Positions 1-6,161 are shown, counted from the first letter of the stretch. The stretch is DNA of 11,189 nt from Chloroflexota bacterium (GCA_022565075.1 JADFKG010000059.1:1-11189); one strand, 5' to 3'. The notes: generated from the sequence alone by a model not told the origin. Program-made: numbers and translations.

Positions 1-2
1 TC

Positions 3-110
3 TACGCCGGCACACGCGCCGACCTCGACTACCGCGTAGACGGCCTACGTGACTTCATCATGCGCGACCCGTTCGGCTTCCGCTTGCGCTTCGCTTCGGC
101 GCTCACGTAG
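3..110 (+). CDS. C-terminal end of a VOC-family (glyoxalase/bleomycin-resistance-like) protein, partial
   Basis: An open frame enters from the left edge and runs 35 codons to a TAG at 108-110. The peptide contains GLRDFIMRDPFGFRLRF, which matches the last strand of the vicinal oxygen chelate fold, where the family pattern is roughly (hydrophobic)-R-D-P-x-G-x-x-(hydrophobic)-x-F. That pattern is established for glyoxalase I, dioxygenase and bleomycin-resistance proteins. Assigning this fragment to the family is an inference from a short stretch. The substrate cannot be told because most of the protein lies outside the window. The stop is only 12 nt before the next start at 123, so the two genes are probably co-transcribed. 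Confidence 0.5.
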   Translation, partial: YAGTRADLDYRVDGLRDFIMRDPFGFRLRFASALT

Positions 111-122
111 TCTGAAGCCGCA

Positions 123-425
123 ATGTCGACCCCAACACAGAAAGTCCAGGCGCAGCTACAGAAGGTACCGTGGCTTCGCGGCCGCGGACCCGTCTCCTAC
201 GACTACGGAAAGTGGGTGGACGCCACGCACGGCGTACTCCAGCTCGTCTACGGCGCGGACTCCGCGGAGGCCGCCGGATTCCTGGAGATCGTCGGCGAAG
301 GCGCCGAAGCCCGCGGCTGGGGACTACCCCTGGCGCCCGACAACCAGTGGGGCATGCAGCACCGCCTGGAGCGTGCCGAAGCCTACCTGCAGTCGCTCGT
401 TGGCGAGACGCAGCCCGCCGGCTAG
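123..425 (+). CDS. Hypothetical 100-aa protein
   Basis: I do not recognise this protein. It is 100 residues long, soluble, and has no signal peptide or membrane segment. It has an aromatic-rich centre (SYDYGKWVDATHGVLQLVYG, about residues 25-44) and an amphipathic C-terminal helix (MQHRLERAEAYLQSLV, about 77-92). There are no cysteines and no catalytic motif that I can name. The ATG has no clear Shine-Dalgarno sequence. It lies 12 nt after the upstream stop, so it may be translated by coupling. Its TAG stop shares a palindromic CTAG with the stop of the convergent kinase-like gene on the other strand. Codon use is GC-rich at third positions like its neighbours, which supports a real gene. Confidence 0.6.
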   Translation: MSTPTQKVQAQLQKVPWLRGRGPVSYDYGKWVDATHGVLQLVYGADSAEAAGFLEIVGEGAEARGWGLPLAPDNQWGMQHRLERAEAYLQSLVGETQPAG

Positions 426-1117
426 TCGCCGGCCTTGACGCGCACCGCCGTGGCGATCAGCTCGGTCGCCTGATCCAACGTAAAGTGCGATGTGTCGATC
501 GTCAGGTCGTACAGGCACGGATCCTGAACGTCGACCTTCCAGAACTTCTTGTAGAACGCCTCGCGCGCGCGGTCGCCTTCGTCCACGCGCCGCTTCGCTT
601 CCTCCATGCCAATTCCCTCCCGCTCGGCGAAGCGCTGGTAGCGCAGCTCCTTCGGCGCCACGCAGAGCACGTGAAGCGCCCGCGGCAGATCCGCCAGGAT
701 CATCTGGCTCCCACGGCCGAGGATGACGATACGGCCGCTCGCCGCCAGCTCCGTGATGATGGCAGCGACCGTGTCCAGGTACGTCTGGTCAGAGAGGTCT
801 TTCTCTTCCTCGCCCAGCCCCACCTCCGCGTAAGAGCGTGAGAGTACCGCCTCCAGGCTGCCCGGACCGGCCAGAGGATCCGCGCCTGATGCGGCAGACC
901 GCTCGAGGATCGTGTTGATCACGCCCACAACGCGCTGACGGAAGCTGCCGTAGCGCTCATCGTGCTCGGCGACGACGCCGACGGACACGCCACAGCGCTG
1001 CGCGGCCTGCACCATCAACTGCTGGTCGACGAAGTCGATATCGAGGAGAGAAGCGACCCGCGGGCCCACTTCACGAGCGCCGCTGGCGGTCCTGCCGATG
1101 AGGGTGATTACTGGCAT
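422..1117 (-). CDS. Cytidylate-kinase-like family protein
   Basis: This 231-aa protein looks like the cytidylate-kinase-like P-loop family (Pfam Cytidylate_kin_2 type). It opens with a beta strand and glycine-rich loop (MPVITLIGRTASGAREVG, residues 1-18), followed by a helix and a strand ending in FVDQQL (29-34). That order matches the N-terminus of CMP kinase-like proteins. A second glycine motif, ILGRGSQMIL (about 132-141), is followed by a segment rich in Arg and acidic residues (about 158-190) and by DPCLYDLTIDTS (about 199-210), typical of the C-terminal half. The loop lacks the canonical GK[S/T]: it reads GRTASGARE, with Arg where Lys is expected, as often seen in this subfamily. Nucleotide binding is therefore likely, but the substrate is unknown. 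The start has an AGGTG ribosome-binding site about 7 nt upstream. It is the last gene of the minus-strand operon, 36 nt after the preceding stop. Confidence 0.78.
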   Translation of the reverse strand: MPVITLIGRTASGAREVGPRVASLLDIDFVDQQLMVQAAQRCGVSVGVVAEHDERYGSFRQRVVGVINTILERSAASGADPLAGPGSLEAVLSRSYAEVGLGEEEKDLSDQTYLDTVAAIITELAASGRIVILGRGSQMILADLPRALHVLCVAPKELRYQRFAEREGIGMEEAKRRVDEGDRAREAFYKKFWKVDVQDPCLYDLTIDTSHFTLDQATELIATAVRVKAGD

Positions 1118-1153
1118 TTAAGCACCTGTTTCCGTCCCGCGCATCGTGTGCAA

Positions 1154-1720
1154 TCAGTATAGTCGCGCTGGCCTGTCCGTCAACGCCCGCCGGATGACCT
1201 CACGTTCGGGGCCGAAGACGATCTCGATACGGTCCCCGTCCTGCGGAATGTAACCCTCATAGTCCGTGAGGCGCTTGCCGTTGACGAAGACCTGAACCAC
1301 TCCCTCGGTCCCATCCGGGCACTCGTCGCCGTTCTTGTACGTCTCGCTGTGGCCGGGGATCTGTATCTCATCGCCGTCCAGCTTCCCCCCGCCAACTTTG
1401 AAGAAGTTCTGGAGGTTAGAGCCCTGGCCTTCTCCTGCGGGAGAGAACGGGTGCTGATGCATTATGCCGTCGCTGTGCGTTCCGGGGCTGCCGGCCACCG
1501 CTTCGAACGAGTCGATAGCTGGTTGCATCTCTCCGCAGATGAAGATCTCGTACGCCGCGTGCCAGTGATCGCCGATGCGCGGCCCGGCGGCCGCATCGTC
1601 GCCGGGCACCGGCGAAGCGCTGGGCGAAGGTGCGGTGGCACGGCTGTCTTCGAACACCGCGGCAACGACGATGGCGACGAACGCCACCACCAGCCCGGCC
1701 GGCAAGACGACCCGCAACAA
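1154..1720 (-). CDS. Membrane-anchored HWHA-domain surface protein, short paralogue
   Basis: As drawn (TTG start) this is a 188-aa protein with one N-terminal membrane segment (about residues 5-23), a Ser/Pro/Ala linker and an extracytoplasmic domain. The domain carries DHWHAAYEIFICGE (51-64), THSDGIMHQHPF (81-92), GGGKLDGDE (110-118) and YKNGDECPDG (128-137). It ends in a strand-rich part, VQVFVNGKRLTDY...DGDRIEIVFG. The neighbouring 548-aa protein carries the same domain, so the two are tandem paralogues. Shared His (52, 54, 82, 88, 90) and two Cys (62, 134) could bind metal and form a disulfide; both roles are inferred. I recall similar unnamed proteins in other high-GC bacteria but know of no assigned function. 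The start is uncertain: a strong ribosome-binding site lies 31 nt from the TTG but only 6 nt from an in-frame CTG at 1744-1742. Starting there would add NEAEFRRL to the cytosolic end. Confidence 0.8.
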   Translation of the reverse strand: MLRVVLPAGLVVAFVAIVVAAVFEDSRATAPSPSASPVPGDDAAAGPRIGDHWHAAYEIFICGEMQPAIDSFEAVAGSPGTHSDGIMHQHPFSPAGEGQGSNLQNFFKVGGGKLDGDEIQIPGHSETYKNGDECPDGTEGVVQVFVNGKRLTDYEGYIPQDGDRIEIVFGPEREVIRRALTDRPARLY

Positions 1721-1741
1721 CCGCCTGAACTCAGCCTCGTT

Positions 1742-1758
1742 CAGAGGCCACCCTCCTT
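1742..1758 (-). promoter_or_regulatory. Ribosome-binding site pointing to a CTG start
   Basis: On the minus strand AAGGAGG (1758-1752) overlaps the TAA stop (1759-1757) of the upstream gene. It is the best Shine-Dalgarno sequence in the operon. Six bases after its GGAGGG (1756-1751) comes an in-frame CTG (1744-1742). No ATG or GTG is in frame between the stop and the TTG at 1720. The arrangement suggests translational coupling and initiation at CTG rather than TTG. Confidence 0.5.
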
Positions 1759-3403
1759 ACTGCACGGTCAGATTGCCGGTGATCGTCTCCCTGCGGAAGT
1801 CATCCCGGAAGACGTACTCGCCTTCCTCATCGAGTTCGAAGATCAGCTCGCCCGTCTCCCCCGGCAGGATATCCTCAGACAGGATATCGTCGTCGGTCTC
1901 GTATACGCCATCTGGCCCGGCGATGCGAATGTTGTGCACGAACTCGCCCAGGTTGGTCATGTTCAGCTTCACCTTCGTGCCCGCGCCGATCACCAGAGCA
2001 TCGGGTACGTATCCGTCGTCCTGCATGACGATGTCCATCTCCACGTCGAAATCATCAGCGGGCGCCGGCGTCTCAGTCGCGGCGACTTCAGTGATCACGA
2101 TAGTACCGGTCGTCGTAATCACAGTCGGATCCCGGAACTCCATGTTGGCGCCGTTGTCGAAGCGCACGACGAGGAAGCCACTCTCACCCGGCTGCAGGAT
2201 GTCGCCCAGGCCAGCCTCCGTGGGATCGCTGCCGTCCGGCACGACGGCGAAGTCGTCGATCGTACCGTACTCACCGTCGAAGCCCACGATGCGCAGACCG
2301 TGTGAAACCTCGTCGGCGTTGTGCACGATGATCTTGACCACTTCGCCGGCGTCCAGCGAGATGGACGATGGCGTAAACGTCGTCGACGCCTCATCAGCGT
2401 CATCGGGCTGGTCGATCGTGATCGTGACTTCCCTGGTCGCTAGCTCTTCCGGAATGACGATGCGGTCGTCCAGCTGCACCTGCTCTTCAGGCGGACCGAA
2501 GACGATCCGCAGGAGGTCGCCATCCTTCGGAAGGAAGCGCGTGTAGTCCTGGATCTTGACGCCGTTGGCGAAAACCTGTACCTCGCCGATCGTTCCGTCC
2601 GGGCACTCGTCGCCGTTCTTGTACGTGTCTGCGCTGCCCGGCATGCGAACCTCGTCGCCGTCCAGCTTGCCGCCACCGTAGCCGAACCACTTTGTGAGCC
2701 GCGCACCCGCGCCCTCTTCCGATTGCTGGAAGGGGTGGATGTGAATGATGCCGTCGGCGTGCGTGTGCACGCCCCGACCTTCCCACGTCGGGGCCGGCGG
2801 CTGCTTCTCGCCGCAGATGTAGTACGTATACGGGGCGTGCCAGTGGTCCACGCCGATCCTGGGCGCGCCCGTCGCCGAACGCACGACAAACAGAAGGCCC
2901 AGGACACCGAAGACGACGAAGATGATCGCCACCACCGGCACCCACGGCGGAAGATAGATGCTCCTGATGCGCTGGAAGAAGCCCTTTTGCTCGCTGGGAG
3001 TGCCGGCACGCCGGTCGCGCGCTGAGCGCATGCTACCGCTGCGCCAGAAGTCCATCGGCGACACTTCCCCACCCCCAACGGCCGCGCGCGTGCGCTCTCG
3101 CCGGCTGGCCTTGCCGGAGTCCTCCGGCTGTTCGTCCGCCGTCTCCGGCTGGTCGTCCGCCGTCTCCGGCTGGTCATCCACCGTCTCCGGCTGGTCATCC
3201 ACCGTCTCCGGCTGGTCGTCCACCGTCTCCGGCTGGTCGTCCACTACATCCGGAACGTCGCTCTCGGCCCCGCTGTCCCCGCCGGAGACGTCGCCCCGGG
3301 AGAGGTCATCCTTGCCGGCGCTGTCTGCCGGCCGGTTGTTGGCGTCCTTGCGGTCACGTCGCCGGCCGCGCCTCCGCCTCTTGCCTTGCTCTTCTTCCGC
3401 CAA
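1757..3403 (-). CDS. Large membrane-anchored protein: heptad repeat, HWHA domain and two cupredoxin-like domains
   Basis: This 548-aa protein has a very basic start (KRRRRGRRRDRK, 8-19), an acidic low-complexity stretch with six VDDQPET-type heptads (54-95), and one membrane helix (about 154-174). Outside the membrane is an HWHA domain (about 182-305) with DHWHAPYTYYICGE, VHTHADGIIHIHPF and YKNGDECPDG. Candidate metal ligands are His 187, 189, 213, 215, 221 and 223, plus a Cys pair at 197 and 267. Two cupredoxin-like domains follow (about 323-440 and 451-548). Each keeps the N-terminal His (HNADEVSHGLRI, NLGEFVHNIRI). In the C-terminal loop, where FxC..H...M is normal, the sequences read MEFRDPTVITTTG and VFRDDFRRETITG, so copper binding in the classical way is unlikely. 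The start is TTG, supported by AAAGGA 7 nt upstream. It follows the RpiB-like gene by 22 nt. Function is unknown; a structural or metal-sensing envelope role is inference. Confidence 0.85.
   Translation of the reverse strand: MAEEEQGKRRRRGRRRDRKDANNRPADSAGKDDLSRGDVSGGDSGAESDVPDVVDDQPETVDDQPETVDDQPETVDDQPETADDQPETADEQPEDSGKASRRERTRAAVGGGEVSPMDFWRSGSMRSARDRRAGTPSEQKGFFQRIRSIYLPPWVPVVAIIFVVFGVLGLLFVVRSATGAPRIGVDHWHAPYTYYICGEKQPPAPTWEGRGVHTHADGIIHIHPFQQSEEGAGARLTKWFGYGGGKLDGDEVRMPGSADTYKNGDECPDGTIGEVQVFANGVKIQDYTRFLPKDGDLLRIVFGPPEEQVQLDDRIVIPEELATREVTITIDQPDDADEASTTFTPSSISLDAGEVVKIIVHNADEVSHGLRIVGFDGEYGTIDDFAVVPDGSDPTEAGLGDILQPGESGFLVVRFDNGANMEFRDPTVITTTGTIVITEVAATETPAPADDFDVEMDIVMQDDGYVPDALVIGAGTKVKLNMTNLGEFVHNIRIAGPDGVYETDDDILSEDILPGETGELIFELDEEGEYVFRDDFRRETITGNLTVQ
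3119..3244 (-). repeat. Six tandem 21-nt units encoding VDDQPET heptads
   Basis: Six in-frame 21-nt units encode four VDDQPET, one ADDQPET and a degenerate ADEQPED (residues 54-95 of the 548-aa protein). The DNA units are nearly identical and differ mainly at the first codon of the heptad (GTG/GAC-type versus GCG-type positions) and at a wobble base, which points to recent duplication. The segment is cytosolic if the single membrane helix has its basic N-terminus inside. Unit number is likely to vary between strains without breaking the frame. Confidence 0.9.
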
Positions 3404-3425
3404 TCGCTCGTCCTTTCGCCTTAGC

Positions 3426-3911
3426 TCAACCGGCCCGCTCGGCGCTGGGCGCGCCTCTCAGCCGCTGGTCCATCTCGTTTACCGCTCTCACGTTGGCGTC
3501 CTCGCTGGGATCGGCCGCCGTGGAGAACCAGGCCTCCAGTATCTCGCCAGCCAGCGTCTCCGTCGTGGAACGCAGACTCAGGCAGAGAACGTTCGCCTGG
3601 TTCCAGGCCTTGGCGCCGCGAGCTGTCTCGGCGTCGCCGCAGAGCGCCGCGCGAACGCCCGGCACCTTATTGGCGGCGATCGAAACGCCTGTCCCCGTCC
3701 AGCAGAACAGCACGGCCTCCGCCACGTTACCCGATGCCACCGCCTGCGCGACTTCACCCGCCACCACCGGCCAGGCGGCGGCAGCGCTCTCATCGCGGAG
3801 CGGACCGAACAGCTGGACGTCGAAACCGCGACCTCGCAGCTCCTGCTCAACGAAGTCGGTAACGTGCGACCGTTCGTCGCTGCCCAGCGCAATACGCAAT
3901 TTACTCTCCAT
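3426..3911 (-). CDS. RpiB/LacA/LacB-family protein, atypical active site
   Basis: The 161-aa sequence follows the ribose-5-phosphate isomerase B / galactose-6-phosphate isomerase family along its length. It has the N-terminal strand and Asp (IALGSDE, Asp12), the phosphate loop CWTGTGVSIAANKVPGVRAAL (70-90) and NQANVLCLSLR (104-114). In the family, a Cys in CGTG acts as the isomerisation base, and it is present here as Cys70. A His before the NxxNVL stretch (His99 in E. coli RpiB) opens the sugar ring, but here the residue is Trp103. The usual DHxG after the first strand is DERS, and the Tyr of the DYP motif is Trp47. The fold and perhaps sugar-phosphate binding are kept, but ordinary RpiB activity is doubtful. 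It is the first gene of the minus-strand operon, with its own TATAAT promoter and a leader of about 30 nt. The ribosome-binding site is weak. Confidence 0.8.
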   Translation of the reverse strand: MESKLRIALGSDERSHVTDFVEQELRGRGFDVQLFGPLRDESAAAAWPVVAGEVAQAVASGNVAEAVLFCWTGTGVSIAANKVPGVRAALCGDAETARGAKAWNQANVLCLSLRSTTETLAGEILEAWFSTAADPSEDANVRAVNEMDQRLRGAPSAERAG

Positions 3912-3947
3912 ACCTACGGGTCCGCCGGCGCATCCGCGCCCGCATCA

Positions 3948-3977
3948 ATTATAGGCAACCGTTAGGTTATACGGCAA
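3948..3977 (-). promoter_or_regulatory. Promoter of the minus-strand operon
   Basis: Read on the minus strand, TTGCCG (3977-3972) and a perfect TATAAT (3953-3948) are separated by 18 nt. Transcription would start near 3941 and give a leader of about 30 nt before the ATG at 3911. The -35 match is 4 of 6, so most of the confidence rests on the -10 box and its place ahead of a four-gene run. Confidence 0.6.
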
Positions 3978-4006
3978 AGAGAGCCGCACGGTTGCCCACG
4001 CCTATA
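3950..4006. promoter_or_regulatory. Symmetric operator-like region between divergent promoters
   Basis: GGCAACCGT at 3954-3962 and ACGGTTGCC at 3988-3996 form a perfect 9-bp inverted repeat with 25 nt between arms. Outside the arms are TATAGG (3950-3955) and CCTATA (4001-4006), which overlap the two divergent TATAAT boxes. Each repeat arm therefore sits in the promoter spacer beside its own -10 box. This is the layout expected of a regulator that binds both half-sites and controls both directions. No regulator gene is adjacent, so the partner is unknown. Confidence 0.45.
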
Positions 4007-4008
4007 AT
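4003..4008 (+). promoter_or_regulatory. -10 box for a leaderless transcript (gene at 4015)
   Basis: A perfect TATAAT ends 6 nt before the ATG at 4015, so transcription is expected to start at the A of the start codon. There is no Shine-Dalgarno sequence. No good -35 hexamer is visible 16-18 nt upstream. Confidence 0.6.
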
Positions 4009-4014
4009 GAGCCG

Positions 4015-4767
4015 ATGACCAGTCCTACAGATCCGTTGGACTCCCTTCTGGCCGACATCCAGCCGCAGGACCGTGCCCGCATCGAAGACCTCCTCTCCCG
4101 CAAGTGGAGCCTTCCAGGCGAGCACCCCGTGTCAGCACTCGACGGACTGGCGCTCGGCGACTGCCGGACGGTCGCCATCCTCGGCCCCAAGAACGCCGTT
4201 GGCTCCCGCTACTTCCAGCTCTTCCTCGCCGATTCGGCGGGCCGGCTGGCGGATGGTGCGCTGGCCCTGGGCCTTCACAACTCGGGGGCCTACCCGGGCT
4301 TCAACTGGATCGAGATGTCCCAGTACCAGGAGAGGCCGCGCTTCGGCGAGAGGGAACTCTCGCTCTGGGACTCCGGCCTCGACAAACCCCTCTTCCAGGC
4401 GCTGAGCGGCCTCGTCCCCGCCGGCGGCCACCTGATGGTCGAGTACGACTCGCCCGGCCACCGCGCCACGGAGCGCATCCTCACGCTGCGCTACCCTGTC
4501 GCCGCCTCGCCCATCGGCTTCCGCATGTTCGGCGCCGGCGTCCGCTCCTACCGTGACTGGTACATCGCCGAGGGCGGCCGCGAGGGCCCGCGAAAGCTGC
4601 AGGGGTTCAAGCCCCTGAACGCCGAGATCGCCGCCGAGAAGACCGCGGCGCTGCGGGCAGAGCTGGAAGAGATGCTGGCGTCACCGCTAGATGACGGCCA
4701 CGGTCAATGGGGCCAACTGGCACGGACGCTCGGTCGCCGGGTGCTGGACAATCTCCCCCATACTTAG
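4015..4767 (+). CDS. Conserved protein of unknown function, 250 aa
   Basis: This is a soluble 250-residue protein with no signal peptide or membrane segment. The middle shows ordered motifs that look like a folded alpha/beta domain: VAILGPKNAVGSRYFQLFLAD (about 53-73), LALGLHNSGAYPGFNWIEMS (about 83-102), LVPAGGHLMVEYDSPG (about 132-147) and ASPIGFRMFGAGVRSYRDWYI (about 164-184). The C-terminus is helical (NAEIAAEKTAALRAELEEML, about 202-221). GGHLMVEYD followed by a helix resembles the strand-loop of Rossmann-like proteins, but no SAM or nucleotide motif is clear. It reminds me of the uncharacterised DUF1122 proteins of archaea and some bacteria, though I hold this only as a suggestion. It is transcribed away from the RpiB-like operon, probably as a leaderless mRNA, and possibly shares an operator with it. 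Confidence 0.75.
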   Translation: MTSPTDPLDSLLADIQPQDRARIEDLLSRKWSLPGEHPVSALDGLALGDCRTVAILGPKNAVGSRYFQLFLADSAGRLADGALALGLHNSGAYPGFNWIEMSQYQERPRFGERELSLWDSGLDKPLFQALSGLVPAGGHLMVEYDSPGHRATERILTLRYPVAASPIGFRMFGAGVRSYRDWYIAEGGREGPRKLQGFKPLNAEIAAEKTAALRAELEEMLASPLDDGHGQWGQLARTLGRRVLDNLPHT

Positions 4768-4802
4768 GTTTCGTATGAAACGCGCTTGAAGCATCGCCGT
4801 TC

Positions 4803-4832
4803 TTGACAGCGGCGACTGTGGACAAGCACAAT
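4803..4832 (+). promoter_or_regulatory. Probable fbp promoter in the 187-nt gap
   Basis: A perfect -35 TTGACA (4803-4808) is followed 18 nt later by CACAAT (4827-4832, 4 of 6 to TATAAT). This would give a leader of about 115 nt before the fbp start at 4955. A 6-bp inverted repeat, TCGCCG (4794-4799) and CGGCGA (4810-4815), brackets the -35 box and could be an operator. The rest of the gap (4833-4938) holds no open frame, tRNA or riboswitch that I can recognise. Confidence 0.45.
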
Positions 4833-4954
4833 CACGGGCGGAGCCCCATGCCCCTGACAGGCGTCCCGGAGGTCGTCCACGAGGGTCGCTCGCCCGGTTC
4901 ATTCCGGACTTGTAGCTCCCTTATCACCATGTTACAGCGGAGGTTTGTCCACCC

Positions 4955-6100
4955 ATGCTAACAGTCAGCGTAATCAAAGCAGACATCGGAGGCTTCGTCG
5001 GCCACTCAGCCTCCCACCCCGACATCCTCGCCCTCGGAAAGGAGATGCTGACCCAGGCCAAGCAGAAAGGGCTCCTGATCGACTCGCACGTCAGCAACTG
5101 CGGCGACGATATGTTCCTGATCATGACCCACGATCGCGGCGAGGACAACGAAGAGATCCACAAGCTGGCCTGGGACACGTTCATCGCCGGCACCGAAATC
5201 GCCAAGAAGCTGAAGCTCTACGGCGCGGGTCAGGACCTCCTCACCGACGCCTTCAGCGGCAACATCAAGGGCGCCGGCCCCGGCTCCGCCGAGATGGAGA
5301 TCGAGGAGCGCCCCAGCGAGCCGATCATCGTCTTCATGGCCGACAAGACCTCGGCGGGCGCCTTCAACCTGCCCCTCTACAAGATGTTCGCCGACCCCTT
5401 CAACACACCCGGCCTCATCATCGCCGAGCCCCTGCACCAGGGCTTCCGCTTCCAGGTACAGGACGTCCAGGAGCACAAGCAGATCGAACTAGACGTCCCG
5501 AACGAACTCTACGACCTGCTCGTCTTCATCGGCGCGCCGTCCCGCTACGCCATCAAGCGCATCTACAACCGCATGACCGGCGAGATCGCGGCCGTCTCCA
5601 GCACCGACAAGCTCTCCCTGATCGCCGGGCGCTACGTCGGCAAGGACGACCCGACGATGGTCGTGCGCTGCCAGGGCAACTTCCCCGCCGTCGGCGAGGT
5701 GATCGAACCGTTCACCACTCCCTGGCTCGTCGAAGGCTGGATGCGTGGCTCACACAACGGCCCACTGATGCCAGTAGCGCTCAGGGACGCCCACCCCAGC
5801 CGCTTCGACGGCCCGCCGCGGATAGTCGCCCTCGGCTTCCAGCTGGCCGACGGCAAGCTCATCGGCCCGCGAGACCTCTTCGACGACCCCGGCTACGACC
5901 ACACCCGCCAGGAGGCCAACCACATCGCCGACTTCCTGCGCAAGCACGGCCCGTTCGAGCCACACCGCCTGCCGCTGGATGAGATGGAGTACACCACGAT
6001 GCCGGCAGTGGCCGCCAAGCTCGCAAAGCGCTGGACGGACCTGGCGGGCGAGGGCGGCAAGAAGAAGATCATGGCCGCCCCGATCGCCGAAGTCGAATAA
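4955..6100 (+). CDS. fbp: Archaeal-type fructose-1,6-bisphosphate aldolase/phosphatase
   Basis: This 381-aa protein is a bifunctional FBP aldolase/phosphatase. In gluconeogenesis this cytosolic enzyme condenses glyceraldehyde-3-phosphate and dihydroxyacetone phosphate and then dephosphorylates the product to fructose-6-phosphate. The family signature is almost complete: DTFIAGTEIAKKLKLYGAGQ (74-93), DLLTDAFSGN (94-103), GPGSAEMEIEER (108-119), and DKTSAGAFNLPLYKMFADPF (130-149). Magnesium ligands known from the family are present as Asp10, His17, Asp51, Asp52, Gln93 and Asp130. Tyr227 and the Schiff-base Lys230 (RYVGKDD) serve the aldolase step, and Tyr346 (EMEYTTMP) the phosphatase step. The length is normal for the family. 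GGAGGT at 4939-4944 supports the start. The gene appears monocistronic, between its own promoter and a strong hairpin. The family is typical of archaea and deep-branching, often thermophilic bacteria. Confidence 0.97.
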   Translation: MLTVSVIKADIGGFVGHSASHPDILALGKEMLTQAKQKGLLIDSHVSNCGDDMFLIMTHDRGEDNEEIHKLAWDTFIAGTEIAKKLKLYGAGQDLLTDAFSGNIKGAGPGSAEMEIEERPSEPIIVFMADKTSAGAFNLPLYKMFADPFNTPGLIIAEPLHQGFRFQVQDVQEHKQIELDVPNELYDLLVFIGAPSRYAIKRIYNRMTGEIAAVSSTDKLSLIAGRYVGKDDPTMVVRCQGNFPAVGEVIEPFTTPWLVEGWMRGSHNGPLMPVALRDAHPSRFDGPPRIVALGFQLADGKLIGPRDLFDDPGYDHTRQEANHIADFLRKHGPFEPHRLPLDEMEYTTMPAVAAKLAKRWTDLAGEGGKKKIMAAPIAEVE

Positions 6101-6117
6101 CCAAAACGCCAGAAAGC

Positions 6118-6147
6118 ACGGGCGGAGGGCGCATGTCCTCCGCCCGT
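6118..6147 (+). terminator. Hairpin terminator after fbp
   Basis: ACGGGCGGAGG (6118-6128) pairs perfectly with CCTCCGCCCGT (6137-6147) around an 8-nt loop, starting 17 nt after the fbp stop. The stem is 11 bp and very GC-rich. Only a short T-poor sequence (TCGTAT) follows, so it lacks the classical U tract. It would act as an intrinsic terminator of the U-poor type or as an mRNA 3'-end stabiliser. Confidence 0.7.
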
Positions 6148-6161
6148 TCGTATCGACCCGA

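Noticed and set aside
3119..3244. Possible CRISPR-like array
   Set aside because: The 21-nt units are directly adjacent with no spacers and encode an in-frame protein repeat.
1349..3965. Long + strand open frames opposite the surface-protein operon
   Set aside because: Their products are low-complexity (Ser/Thr/Arg/His-rich) reflections of the minus-strand genes, which have conserved motifs, a paralogue and ribosome-binding sites.
4768..4781. Small inverted repeat GTTTC-GTAT-GAAAC right after the 250-aa gene
   Set aside because: The stem is only 5 bp with no T tract, too weak to call a terminator.
4945..5982. Long open frame on the + strand, 345 codons, overlapping fbp in another frame
   Set aside because: It is rich in Arg, Pro and His as expected from the shifted frame of a GC-rich gene, and fbp matches its family over the whole length in the other frame.
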